This document shows, piece by piece, positions 11,341 through 23,599 of a stretch of 64,000 nucleotides of DNA. Under the pieces are notes generated by a model. It saw only the letters and a list, made by a program, of their open reading frames with translations. It ran no database searches and was not told the origin of the DNA. Each line of letters begins with the position of its first letter. The stretch's first letter is position 1. A program made the translations under genes and the position numbers. This stretch comes from Acanthaster planci (taxonomy: Eukaryota; Echinodermata; Asteroidea; Valvatida; Acanthasteridae), in the NCBI RefSeq assembly GCF_001949145.1, contig NW_019091566.1, positions 161,825 through 225,824 of the forward strand, written 5' to 3'.

Positions 11341-12326
11341 ACTTCGGAATATTTCCTCCATCAGGCCAACTTTCTTGATGTCAACATCCAGAAGAACAAC
11401 CTCGTGACTACTGACCTGTATTCCAAGCCCACAGATACCCATCAGTATCTTCACTCATCCAGCTGTCACCCTAGACACTGCAAGACTGGTATTGCATACA
11501 GCCAAGCACTCAGGCTGAGACGCATTTGTTCTAATGATTCAGATTTCTCCCATAATACACAGGGACTGAAGAGGCATTTGATTGCAGGGGGCACAGCCAT
11601 CACCAGGTTCAATGCTCTATCATTAAAGCCCACTCCATCCCTAGAAGTCTTTCACTCAAGGAGAAGACCCCCCCCTGAAGAAACAACCCCAGGGTTGCCT
11701 TGGTCACCACTTTCCATCCTCGTCTTCCCTCCGCAAAATAATCGACAATCATCATATCCTCAACACTTTAGACCGCCTAGCCAGTGCCATCTCAGACACC
11801 CCCACTTGTGGCCTACAGGTGTCCCCGCAACCTACGGGACCTTATCGTTCGGGCTGAGGCGCCCCCTTTGGATACCCTTCCCCCCTCCCAGCAAGGCACG
11901 TTCAAGTGGGATTCTAACAGATGTGTTATTTGCCAGAGCTATATCCTGGAATCAGATACATTCTCTGGACACTCCTCCAGTACCACCCACAGAACTAAAG
12001 GCACTGTCACTTGTACCTCCAGATCTAATGTCATATATCATATCTCTTGCAGGATGTGCAGTGTTCAGTATGTTGGAGAGACTAAGAACACTCTCAAGAA
12101 GCGTTTCTATGGCCACAGATCTACAGTCAACACCAAACGACTAGATACCCCTGTAAGAGACCACTTCAACCTTCCTAACCATTATAAGTCTGACATGATC
12201 TTACAGGGCGTAGAATCACTTGGGTTCCGTGAAGATGCTGTTCGCTTCAACAGGGAGAAGCTTTGGATCAAACGCCTCCGCACCATACAACACCATGGCC
12301 TGAACATCCAAGAGAGAAACTACTAA
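11341..12326 (+). pseudogene. Penelope-like element: RT C-terminus plus GIY-YIG endonuclease
   Basis: From about 11365 the frame reads NFLDVNIQKNNLV and TTDLYSKPTDTHQYLH, then HCKTGIAYSQALRLRRIC, the C-terminal reverse transcriptase region of Penelope-like elements. Frame changes near 11650-11780 lead to 11784-12326, which holds CPRNLRDLIVRAE, a zinc-binding Cys/His stretch (CVICQSY…CTSRSNVIYHISCRMC) and the GIY-YIG core QYVGETKNTLKKRF. It ends with HFNLPNHYKSDM and REKLWIKRL. GIY-YIG enzymes nick DNA to prime retrotransposition in these elements. The 5' part with the RT core is missing, the common 5'-truncated form. The last 180 codons are open, so the endonuclease domain is well preserved. 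Confidence 0.9.
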
Positions 12327-14384
12327 TTAACGCTCTTTTCTTTCCCTCTCTTTTGTCTGCAGATTATACCCCCCCCCTTGGGGTCCAGTTCCATCCTTTG
12401 TATTTTTTCTTCGATCTCATCCCACTTTACATTCCTTTGTTGTTCAACCATGCCTTTCATGCAGCCCCCTCTATCCTTTGCCCCTTTATCCAACTTGCAG
12501 CTTTCTTGACCTTTCCTTTTGTCCTCTTGCATTCATCCATGCTTGATTGATTCTCTGTGTGCTTGTTTTTCCCGTCCACTTGCCATTTTGCCTTTGAGAA
12601 AGATTCTACAAGGATCGAAACAGGATAGAACTTTGAGACAAAATATGTGATTTTTAAAACACACATAGGGGAAGGTCCCATTGTCATGAAACTTGTAGGA
12701 TGGGTAAATAACAGTACCAGTACACAAAATCTGAAATTTTACAAGACGTTACAATGTCATTGGTTGACCTATGATTTTTTGAAACTTACAGCATGATAAT
12801 AAATAATACGTCTCAAAACAAACAAAGAATAATCTTGAACTGATAATGTACAAAAGAGAATACTTACGTCTTCTTTCCAATTCATAACAACTATCAGAGA
12901 CGTATCGATCAAATCAAATTCCAACTGTACTCATAAACAAATCAAAGTTTAACCTTTTAAAATATATATGCGAAAAAGCCGCTTGCATTGCCCTTGGACA
13001 ATCAGCATATCTAGTTTTACCCTTCTGTTTCCATTTTTACCCCTATAGTATTAAATGGGGTCCATCCAGTGTGGCACTCTTGACCTTTTTTCTTACCTGA
13101 TTCCCTTCAAACCTGGTAGGTTTTTAGACTATCACTTGAAGATGTATGCAGAGTCATGATGTCAGGACATCACCAGGCGTCAACTTACAGCAATCAAAGT
13201 TTTGTAATTTTAATATTTGATAATCCATGTCAACTCACTTGTGTGATCCTTCATCTTCCTTTTTGCAGCAAGTGGTCAAATAGGTTTTTCATTTTTTCTG
13301 GTGTACAGGTGTATATCAAATAAACCCTTGCTTTAAGTCGAAACCAGGAGTGCCTTCAAATTTGAAATTGGTAATAGATACTAGTATGAACTTGCTTTCA
13401 GTCGTGTTGATCTTTGGTCTGATAGTAGTTAAATGTGAACCAGTGACATTACCTGAAAATACTTAGGCAAGTGATTGATAGCTTAAATTGCTGCAGTGTA
13501 TCTTTGCCAAAGCCAGCATCCTCTATGCCCTTTGATTCTCGGAATTTCAAACCAACAAATTAAAAAAGAGTGCTGACTGCTGCGCATCAAATATTTTAGT
13601 TGGTCAATCACCAGTCAAATTAATTTCAAGTTTTTACCCATTTTGTTGACATCATGATGACATCAAGTGATATTATGTAGATATTTCAATGTTCCTGAGT
13701 CAAAAATACTTATAGCTTGCACCTTCATGCAAAAGGATGTGGAGAAGCCCTCTGGTCCGTTGCAAACAGACTGAAAAGCTGTGGTTTATTTTATTTTCTT
13801 TATTTTAAATATCAGAGCTATACGTTATGCTGAAGCTTATAACTTCAAAGCTCGGGTAAGAGAAAGCTCATTCAAAATAGAGTCCTGAATAGAGAACTGA
13901 ATCAGTGCAAAATCAAACTCACGAATTTATCTTAAGAAAATAATTTGTTATCTGTAAATAGTCCCAAGGTTCTCTCATTCACAATTTTGTAGAATTCCTC
14001 AAATCTTGGTATTCTTAAAAAACTGATGTCAGAGTATTGTTTCAGAGTTTTATAATTTATTAAAAAGGAATCGCATTGTAGACCAATAACACCAAAACCT
14101 ATACTCTTGAAGTTACTACCTGTTCTCTTAGAGGTTACCCAACATAACATTTTGTGCACAATAACAGGAAAAATAGAACCGAAGTGTAAACTCAAGTCAG
14201 TTAGCTTCTACAGCAGAATACTAAGAAAGCCACCAAGGCTACTTCCAAATACAGAAAAGAATGTGCCCCCCCCATGCCGAGGGTTAACTCCATATTATAT
14301 CAATGGCCTGGATTCACCATGAGTTAAGGCTAAGCCTTATCACATAGGCTAAAATGCCACAACTAAGAAGTGCCAGATCACAAG
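12327..14384. other. Penelope 3' tail and PDE8 intron sequence
   Basis: The first 250-350 bases are probably the 3' untranslated part of the Penelope-like element; they include pyrimidine-rich text and 'tgagaaagattctacaaggatcgaaac'-type sequence. The rest is non-coding. Around 13100-13770 weak copies of the composite-repeat blocks appear (gacatcatgatgacatcaag; agccctctggtcc). No gene is seen. Confidence 0.5.
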
Positions 14385-14760
14385 CTAAATGTAATACCGC
14401 ACAGGCTAAATAGTGCCACACAGGCTAAATAGTGCCTCACAGGCTAAATAGTGCCACACAGGCAAAATAATACCACACAGGCTAAATAATGCCTCACAGG
14501 CTAAATAATGCCTCACAGGCTAAATAATGCCTCACAGGCTAAATAATGCCACACAGGCTAAATAATGCCTCACAGGCTAAATAATGCCTCACAGGCTAAA
14601 TAATGCCTCACAGGNCACATGCTAAATAATGCCACACAGGCAAAATAATACCACACAGGCTGAGTATTGCCAAACAGGCGGAATAATGCCACACAGGTTA
14701 AATAATGCCACACAGGCTAAATAATGTCACACAGGAAAAATATTGCCAAACAGATGAAAT
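14385..14760. repeat. Minisatellite, 19-bp unit
   Basis: Roughly twenty head-to-tail copies of cacaggctaaataatgcct and variants (gccacacagg, taataccacacaggc). The most uniform block is about 14470-14610. One N at 14615 sits inside the array, so copy number there is uncertain. There is no spacer diversity, so it is not a CRISPR array. Confidence 0.92.
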
Positions 14761-15139
14761 AGTGGCACACAAGTTGTAGCACTCTGCCAACACAGTTAGC
14801 CATGCCCTCACTAGACACAACGCAGAACAGTTAGGATAGAGAATATCTTGGCTGGACCCAAAGGTAGTGAAATGCCATAAGAAAGAGCTCTCTGGTTTGT
14901 GGCCCCATGGTTGTCTGCATTTTTGGCAAAACCATACAGTCAACTAGAAATTTCTTTGAGGATCTGCACTAGGGTGATGAGATAACAGGCTAAAAGTAGC
15001 AGATGACCATTCCAGTACAATCACTGTTCCCTACATTATGTTTTACTCTATGTCTTATGCTTCACTGCTTTCAACACCATGGCAAAGGGGTCAGAGACAG
15101 TTGCTATTCATCAAATTTGAGTAAAGCAATCAGTGGCCT

Positions 15140-16545
15140 CACTGTAGAATCAGTGACAGCCTGTACTCATCAGTTCTGTGTATAGACCACCTTCAAGCTG
15201 TGTTGATTCTACAGACAAACTTGAGGACATTATTGATAAGGCCTCCTGAGAACATAAAGAAATGATTGTAACTAGGGACTTCAATTGTGATGTTTCCAAA
15301 AATGATAGTGTAAATCCTAACCCAATTACTTCTTGTTTTAATTCGTTTCAAATGTGGTAACTTATACACGAACCAACACGTGTTACTGAATCCACTCAGA
15401 CCACAATTGATCTCATTTTCAGTTCCCACCCAGAACTCATGAAAGATTGTGGTGTCTTACCAGTCGTATTAAGTGACCACTATCTTGTTTACAGTTTACT
15501 TAGCTGGAAAACGCCAAAAATGAAAGTTCATTCAATTAATTTTCAGTGTTTTAAAGATACAGACAGTAGACAGTGATGCTCTAAAGGAAGATCTCATTAA
15601 TGCACAATGGCAACGTGTCTTAAATTGTCATGAAGCGTGGCCTATTTGACATTCCCTATTTATGAACATTATGAATTTCCACGCACCGATTAAAACTTAA
15701 CATATTTGGGGTGCCTCCTTACACTGGCTCGATGGGGAAGTTTTTCAACTTATGAGGCAACGTGATCGTTTGCACAAAATCGCCAAATACACAGGTTCAC
15801 AAATACATTGGGATTCTATAAAAAAACTGCTTAACACGGTGACTAAGAAAATATGTCAAAAGAAAATGAACACTTCACATCAACCATAGAAGAGAACAAA
15901 AGCAATTCATGTATGTTGTAGAAGAAGCTAAAGGAGGTTCTCCCAAAGAATCAGAAAAGTGTCCCAAACTCCATCCTTCGTCCAAATGGAGAAGACATTG
16001 ACGATCCTATTGGCATTGCTGATATATTTAATGACCACTTTTTTACAATTGGAAAACGCAAAAGTGGTAATGGTCCCTTTAGCTTAGCTTAATTATGCCA
16101 ACTTTAGAATACTGTTGCATGGTATGGAGAGGAAGATACATATCCCACGATACTATTCTTAACAAATGTTCTAAAAGAGCTGCACGGATAATCCTCAAAT
16201 GCACCTCTCTCACCCCCACAGCAAATATGTTTGCTACACTAAACTGGGTACCATTTTCCGAGAGAGTTAGATCTAAAAAGGCTGTTCTTGTTTTTAAATG
16301 TCTTAACAATTTGGCTCCTATGTATATGACAAATCAGTTTATGCCACTCACACAGATTCGTGAAACATGATACTCAGATAACAAGGCACTTAAAGTCCCT
16401 TTAGCCAAAAAAGAATGCTACACTCAAAGTTTTGCAGTGAAAAATGCAAAAATATGGAACAATTTGCCAGAGCAACTCAGACGTTTAGACTCCTCAGGGA
16501 CATTCAAATCAGAACTACGGAAAGCCATGACTAGTGCCGTGTAGT
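15140..16545 (+). pseudogene. Non-LTR retrotransposon (LINE), endonuclease end joined to RT C-terminus
   Basis: From about 15180 the frame reads as the C-terminal half of an AP-type endonuclease: YRPPSS, a DFNCDV box (usually GDFNCD, here RDFNCD) and the SDHYLV catalytic His block near 15470. The linker after it is broken by stops (for example at 15250, 15580 and 15890). Near 16075-16090 the text jumps to a reverse transcriptase C-terminus, TLEYCCMVWRG, CSKRAARIILKC, FKCLNNLAPMYM and WNNLPEQLR, ending near 16545. The entire RT palm with its catalytic Asp pair is missing. The type resembles CR1/jockey-like LINEs. Confidence 0.85.
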
Positions 16546-17835
16546 CCCAAATGCATATCTATGGAGTTGTTAATTTGGTTGCCAATGTTCATTGGAGCTG
16601 GGTCAGGAATTTCCCTGTGTTCTTTTTTCCCATTGGGTTTTTTTGCGGGGTTTTCGCCCATCCTGTGATCAGTATTTAATTAATGCCTTGATTATTTAAA
16701 TGTTCACATGTGTATGATATGTTAGTGGTCTGTATTTGTGAATATTAATGTTTGTTGTATTTGTCAATTTTACTTTTCATCGTGAGTTTCTGACAATTTT
16801 ATTAATTTGTAATGGTTGTAGGGCCCAATGGAAACCAGTTTGTAACTGTTTGGGCATACCCTGGGTAAAGAAATGGAATAAACTGCGGGGTTCCAGTTGC
16901 TGGAGTACAATCTAGGTTAATAAGCATTGTAATTTGGCACAAGTCTATCAACTGAGTGTGGACCAAATTTTTTTGTCCATAAGAGTGACCACCCTGAATT
17001 TTAGCGAACAATCAACCATCCATTTTATCTGTTTGATTGTTCTAGTCATGGGAGAGCCATTCTGTCTCAGTCCTGACGTTAAATTGTTAACGTTAAAAGT
17101 GTAAGTAATATATACAGGTCAGGGTTTGTACTCTTGACCAAAATAATATGACAGGCGTATCACTTTCTGTAATAAACAACTACAATATTTGGTTGGATAA
17201 TACTGGACCTATGTAGCATGAAACATACACTACTGCTTCGACTTTATGCTTAGTAGAGCTTTCTTTTCTTCACCACAGTGGAATGCCGCAATAACAAATA
17301 CTGCTAAACTGAACATTTGGGAATAGTATGAACTTCCACCTTGGCTCACATATTTTCTGTTAACTTTTACCCATCATTTAATTTAAAAAAGCATATTTAG
17401 AACTGATAATAATAACTCAGAGTTGGGGAAAATCGTTTTCACAATGGAACATCGGCCAACATGTGGCACAGTCTATCATTTGCGGGTACCTTACTGTACA
17501 TGCACATTTCATGTGGGTATTCATTAAACTGTAATCTTCAGATTAAGATTCAAAGCTTAGTGTATAAGGCGCACTATGGTATAAGGCGTTTTGGGGTGAA
17601 AATGTACGTGTGTATCTATAGAAAATTACTAAATTGAATTCTTTTTCAGACTAAAAACACAAATATACTTTTAAACTGCAAGACCGACCAACCGGCTGGC
17701 CATGCTGATCCAGGCCAAGTCATTTGCATATAAGCAGTTCAGGCAGGCACAGTACATGAGTACCATGTACATGTAGTGTGACCACTATGTCCATCTTGTC
17801 TGGCATCCATAACTGCATTATGTTTCCATGGCGCT
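16546..17835. other. Non-coding intron sequence
   Basis: No gene recognised. The first part may be the 3' untranslated end of the LINE. A short direct duplication of ataaggcg occurs near 17565-17590. The stretch ends at the left inverted terminal repeat of DIRS-B. Confidence 0.45.
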
Positions 17836-18449
17836 CTACCCAAACAGTCACTAGATATGCAAATTTCCCATGTGCCTATAGTTATTCACTGAAAAGACTT
17901 GACCATCTGTGCATGGTGCCCCCTGACCTCCCACTATGCACTGCAGTCATGCCCCCATGTTCGTTGTTCTTTTCTCAGCACCATAACGTAATGGACTTGT
18001 CTTTCTGGGCATTTGGGAGATTTTCAAGTTCCATTTTCGCTACATGGTTCTGTGTCAATCCGATCATCCTATTGTCTTTCCAAAATAAGTTATTACCTTG
18101 TAGGGTTTTAATTTTTGTTGGTAAGAATGTTATTTTCTTGTATTTTGGTGTCATTTTCTCTAGTTTTTCTGTGTGTGCCTTCTGGTGGTGTTTACTGCTG
18201 GTTTTACTAAGTGTGGTCAACCCTGCAGTCCCCATAGGCCTTGCCGCTTGAATGGGTATTTCATATGTTGGCGGCTTATTTAACCCACAAAACCCTAACT
18301 GCCTGAGAGCGGAATGTATTTTTGGCCGTCCAACCACTAGAGAAGGTGTTTTGTTATTTAAGTGGCCATTTGTGGATAAAGGCCTAGCCGCTTGAGTGGG
18401 AATCTCATTTCTTTTTAAGGCGGCCAGACAACGACGAGGCCTAGCTGCT

Positions 18450-20305
18450 TGACACTGTGAATTTCCACTCGGTTAAAGTGCAGTTTCTCGGTGTGGGGTA
18501 TGCTGTCTGATCACTCAATTTAACCGTGTTCATTTTCGGTTAAACTAGGGGTACCAAAAACACGGGGTTAAAATGGGGTTGTTTTTGGAAACTGGTTAAA
18601 ATGGGGTTGTTTTTGGAAACTGGTAAGGAGCTCTGCTCATTAACTCTGCGGTCAATTTTGTGGTTTTTAAGCTTGGATGGCAAGGCGGTTGTTCAGTTAA
18701 AGCAGGGATCTTTTGGGAAATCACACTCTGCGGTCAGTTTTGCGGAATATAATCATATATTATATATTCATGATTTATTAATATTGCACTTAGGCAACCA
18801 AAGGTTGAATGACAGCAATATAACAAAGTAAAACATTGTAACTCTAAATAACCTTAATAAACATATTAACACAGTCACCACAATTACACATACAACTGTC
18901 CCGCATTTCAAACTTGCAAATTGTACCTACTTATTATAGAAAAATTTCCATATACCAAGTCCAAGAATTCCTTTCTGCGACACTTCACCAACCCCCAGAA
19001 AATAAAACATGTTTCAATTCTGACAGTGACAATCCTGCATCATTTTCAGGGCCAAATCTATCAGGCCAGTCCCACAGGGCACGCCACACATTGTCAAGTG
19101 ACCTCTCTGTAGGAAACTTAATCTTTCCCATACTTATTTAAAAATCCCCAAGGTCAGACGAGTTCTTTTGTGCAAGGTGATCATACCGCATTAATAGGCT
19201 GCCCCGCCCTAATCCCTTACGGTATACAAACTAACTTTCAATCACCACTAATTGATACAAGTGAGTTCTTTGCGCTGGTACTCAGCATTTTGTAGACCTA
19301 TCCTGTACCAGAATGTATTGGTCTTCAGGTGCCATCCCATGTGTTTCAGGATGCAGACACTTCACAGAATCACTGAGAGCATGTAAATCCATGCTGAACA
19401 ATTCAGCCTTTCACACGGATGGAACGCAACATGCAAGCTTATGTATATTGGCAACCTCATGAATGCATCCGATCTTCCGTGTGTCGTAAATATTTTGCTA
19501 CAATTTGTGCTTCTCCTAAGGCCACTGAACCACGGAACCGAATAAAAATCATCAAACATGGCACTTTCGAACCAAACCGACCCACACTGTTTGGTTTGGA
19601 TATGCGGCTTTGATACGGCAAGGCATTGATAGCAAACGAAATGCATGCAATTGCAAGAAAAGTTGAGAAAAAACCAGACAACGGAAACTTGATAGCAAGT
19701 TATACCCGCAGTAACTCAGGAATACACACGTGCACGTTCATCTAAATGTACATATACTTGTACACTACAGAAAATGTAAATGGCCCCGCATCACATGATG
19801 GAGAGAATTCAAAATCAACAAACTTGCTAGGTATATAGGGCATTTCAGCCATATTACAATCTTAAATTCTCACTACATTTGTGCTTATGTACATTCAGAC
19901 CAACATTATGCATGCGTTACGTTCCATACTTGAAATGGCTGTTCAAAATGAATTTTGATTGGATGCTGGTCACATGCGGACTCACACTCGATCAACGGCA
20001 ACTCCACGGGAAAATATATTCTGGGATCCGATGCCCCATTCACGCATACAAGGTATGGGCTAATTTGCATGTGATGTCTTCGTCATTCCTGCTGTTGGCT
20101 GAGACGATAATGAAAAGGACCAGGAGAGGATTAAGCCTTGAATGACAGGGTGGTAGATTCAGTTGAAACACGGTTAAAACAGGGTGACCATTTTGGCTTG
20201 ATCTATACAATTAAAACAGGGTTAAAATCAGGGTAGAATACTTTTTAACCTAGAAGCGACATTTAACCTTATTTTAACTAATCTAAATTTCATAGTATGA
20301 GGAGG
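18450..20305. mobile_element. Unclassified insert in the DIRS-B leader
   Basis: The DIRS-C leader runs from cctagccgc to gaggactccagcc within about 60 bases, while the matching DIRS-B text is separated by about 1.85 kb here. The insert's left side has a 28-base tandem duplication (about 18571-18626) and 'ggttaaa' motifs. Its right side has 'ttaaaacagggt' motifs in a loosely inverted relation, so an imperfect terminal inverted repeat is possible. On the minus strand around 18997-19138 a frame reads ERSLDNVWRALWDWPDRFG and ends LFSGGW then a stop. It could be the end of a transposase-like gene, but I do not recognise it. Confidence 0.5.
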
Positions 20306-20551
20306 TGCATAATATCCTACACGGCTTTGACGGGGACTCTGGCCTTAACCGTGAGCAGGATTACCCTCCCTGGGCTTTTTCTGTCTCATCAGTCAAGCAT
20401 GATGCTGACAGAAGCGGGAGCAGGAATTCCCCTTCTTGGGGTTAATTCCTGACTAATTACTATTCTACCTCTCTGCCTTTCAACAGTCGACAGAGCCATC
20501 TGAGTGACCAATTGGCCCCGTGCATCTCCACCGGTCACTTGAGAGAGCGAA

Positions 20552-21316
20552 TTGGTCCATCGATCACCCATGGCTCAGAAAAACCCACGGGGCAACGGGG
20601 TTGCCATTCCCATGTCGCCCGCAGTGGTTAGTGGCTGCTGTAGCTTGTCACCAGGCAAGGCTGCCTCTTCAGTAGCATCAAGTGGGCAGACATCTAGTCA
20701 GCCTAATACCGATAATGCCAGGGCAGGCTCCTCGCACTCTGCTGGGTCCAGCCTGCCCAATACTTCCTCGGCCGCAACATCCAACAACCACTCACCAGGT
20801 ACCAAGGAACCCTCTGGGCTGCTGCGCCACTGTGGCTCTCGACTTCTGCAACCCATTCGTGGCTCTGGTTTTCAGCTTGGCATTTCTGGTAATCTGGAAC
20901 CTTCTCCAGCTGGTCTATCATCCAATGATGACTACACTCTCACCAGCCAAGCTCTTGACCACCTGCCCAGGGTACAGCCTCCAGCTCTTCCTGCCACCTT
21001 GGACGCAGGTTCATCCCAGCCCCAAAAATGCAAGCATTCTTCTTCATCAAAATCTAAAAAGAGATGCGACTTGAAACAACAGAAATCTCTGCCTGAGGTC
21101 TGGATGACAGCGTTCCTGTGTATCAACAAAATTCTTTCCTCCCTTGTCTGGTGCCTGAGCAGCATAGCCCTGCCGGCCTCTACCGCTCTGGACCCATCTG
21201 CTGTGGATCCACCTCCATCCACCCATTCTGGAAAAAAATCAGGGCACATGGGCATTGCTCTTGTTTCATTTATAATCATCACCCCCCATGTGATTTGCGT
21301 AAGAGGGAAAATATAG
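20552..21316 (+). CDS. DIRS-B ORF1 (gag-like) protein, 254 codons
   Basis: A long open frame lies in the position of DIRS ORF1, after the leader and before the reverse transcriptase. It is rich in Ser, Pro, Gly and Ala (SSGQTSSQPNTDNARAGSSH) with a basic patch SKSKKRCDLKQQK near residue 170. It then reads VWMTAFLCINKILSSLVWCL. The last block matches the DIRS-C segment WMTAFQSITESLSSLIRCL, so the two elements share this gene. No zinc knuckle is seen. DIRS ORF1 proteins are thought to be nucleic-acid-binding gag equivalents; that role is by position. The start at 20552 is uncertain because it is a non-ATG codon in a mutated element. Confidence 0.6.
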   Translation: MVHRSPMAQKNPRGNGVAIPMSPAVVSGCCSLSPGKAASSVASSGQTSSQPNTDNARAGSSHSAGSSLPNTSSAATSNNHSPGTKEPSGLLRHCGSRLLQPIRGSGFQLGISGNLEPSPAGLSSNDDYTLTSQALDHLPRVQPPALPATLDAGSSQPQKCKHSSSSKSKKRCDLKQQKSLPEVWMTAFLCINKILSSLVWCLSSIALPASTALDPSAVDPPPSTHSGKKSGHMGIALVSFIIITPHVICVRGKI

Positions 21317-22499
21317 CGTACCTTAGCTGTCTTGTCTTGGTTTCAGAGTACCATATCTTAACGAAACGAATGTGACGGTGATATTGCCCTGCACACTCTG
21401 GATGAAATAGTGCTTACCCTAATGTGGGCAGGCCCAAGTTCTATTAACTATGACTGTTACGAGGCCAAGCAAAACTATGCCTAGCCATAAATTTGTAATA
21501 TAATGTGGCAATGTCACAGAACCACTTCTCTGATCGTGCCTGTGGGACAGATATGAGGAAGGGAATACGGGCACTAGCCCTACTCTTTCCTTTAATGCCA
21601 GTAGTCATTTGGCCATTGGACAAATCGGTTTAATCCTGTTCCAGCAAGTTATTTCCGGGGATAGGTTCCTGTCTTCTCAGAGCCCTGTAGACCTTTTTCA
21701 CCCACGTGACTGGATTACGCTAAATGTTAACATGTAAACAATATCATCATGTATGGCCTGCCTTGACCAAGGTGATCTCATACACTGTATATTCCTATGG
21801 GCAGCTTCAACCACGTGCAAGGGTACATGCAAACGCTGAATGCTTGACTAGTTTGAACAGTCCACTTTAATCTCCTGCCTCGCAACTTCTACCATGGGAT
21901 CTGATGACCTGATTACTATATACGTTCTCTAGAAGGGTGTGAGGGCTCACTTCCAGACATTCCCACTTTTAAGGAAAGGACTTCTTGGCTGGCAAGTTCT
22001 GGACATACTGGAGGCCGAGGCAGAACGGATCTACACTTTCAGGAAGCAGTCTGTCTGTCAAACGCTAGCTCTGGCTACACAACAACCTTAGCTGTGCTAT
22101 TTCTGCAACCCCAAACTCTCACCTCATTGGAGTTATCCTACTCGTCGCTTATTTTGTTCCCCTCCACAGTAGCTGGGCCTCCGCTGGGCTTCAATTTGCA
22201 CCATTCTCAGATTGAGTGAAGCTCTCTAGGGGTGAGAGTATTTATTGCACTCCTCCTGTGTCTTCTAGGGGCGTTGCCGATAACAACATCACTTCACTAC
22301 CTGTGATCACCGATCCTGATCCTGCTGATGGATGTTTACAACTTTTCACAGAGTCCTGGCAAAAGATTGCCACAGACTGATACTGGGGCCAAACTCGGGT
22401 CCCATGCAAAGACTAATGCTTCGCACTGGGGTCTGAGATAAAATCCCTTCTGCAAAGTACACCATCCTTCATGTTTTATCCAGTCTGCAAGCGAAGGTC

Positions 22500-22840
22500 G
22501 ATTTCTTGTCAAGATTCTTTCTCACACCTGAATAGGAATCAAACGAATGGCATCTCATCAATCTGAAACCACCAAGCAGATTCATCCACACCAAGAAATT
22601 CCACACAAATGTGTCCGCTGGTTCCTCCACTTCATGTACAAAGGGAAGACATATGAACTGCAAGCTCTTTCATCTGGTCTGTTTACCTCGCCCAGAGTTT
22701 TACCCCGGTTGCGAAGACTGTCACTGCCCATCTATGACAGCTGCACATCATAATCTCCCAGTACTTGGGTGACTGGCTGATTGTCAACCTACAATCAACC
22801 CACCTTACTATCTGCAACCTCGCTATTCCACTCGACTTCC
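22500..22840 (+). pseudogene. DIRS-B reverse transcriptase remnant
   Basis: The frame at 22547-22753 reads RWFLHFMYKGKTYELQALSS then GLFTSPRVL, the RT fingers/palm block of DIRS elements. After a frame change it gives KTVTAHL, a stop, and SQYLGDWLI. The last is the YLDDW catalytic box with the first Asp changed to Gly, so the polymerase is dead independently of its stops. Text before it (about 22000-22500) is too decayed to align by eye. Confidence 0.8.
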
Positions 22841-23599
22841 TCACCAACCAAAAAAGGTGGAAACTGGCACCATCCCAGTACCCAACTAACCTCAGGGTGA
22901 TTATCAACTTCCGCAAAGGCAGCATCACCCCGACGGGCAGACAAGTTGCCATTCTACAGAAGTGCCCATCTCACTTCAGTCCGCTCATTGACTCCAGCCT
23001 TTGCCTGACCCCACCTCCTCAGACTGATGGCCAATGTGTTGTGCTGGCTTGGTTTGATCTGCTGCAACTCCACCTCCTTTCTTAATGCCATCCTCAGTCA
23101 TACACCATTGAACTTCCAGTCCTCGAATCAAAGGACACTTTCCAATATCTGCCATCGTGCCTAAAGGAAGATCACCTAAATGCAGAATTAATTCCACAGA
23201 CTAAATCTGAGACACGGATAAAGACCACGTTCTCACTTGAATGGAGCCTCCCTTCCCCTACATCAGGTTTCAGAGAACTGGCATGCCTACTCTAAATAAA
23301 ATCTCTTCAGTGCCCAGGAACTCAAGCGATCTGGTCTGCCCAGACAATTCAACGTTAATTGCTATTTTCTACCATCAAGGTGACATGCTTTTTCCTTTTT
23401 CCCCCAGTTAGGAGTCCTTACATGGGAACCTTACAATGGATGAAAGGCTATGTAATCAACATACCGCAAGACCAGATTATATGATAGCAGTCACACTCTC
23501 TCACAACTGAGTGGACTCTGCTCCCTGGCATATAGTCAGAGCACTCATCATATTACGTTATGAGAACCCACATCAAACTCTTCTCATTGACGGACAAGA

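Noticed and set aside
14385-14760. CRISPR-like regular repeats
   Set aside because: Units are contiguous with no unique spacers, and the genome is eukaryotic; it is a minisatellite.
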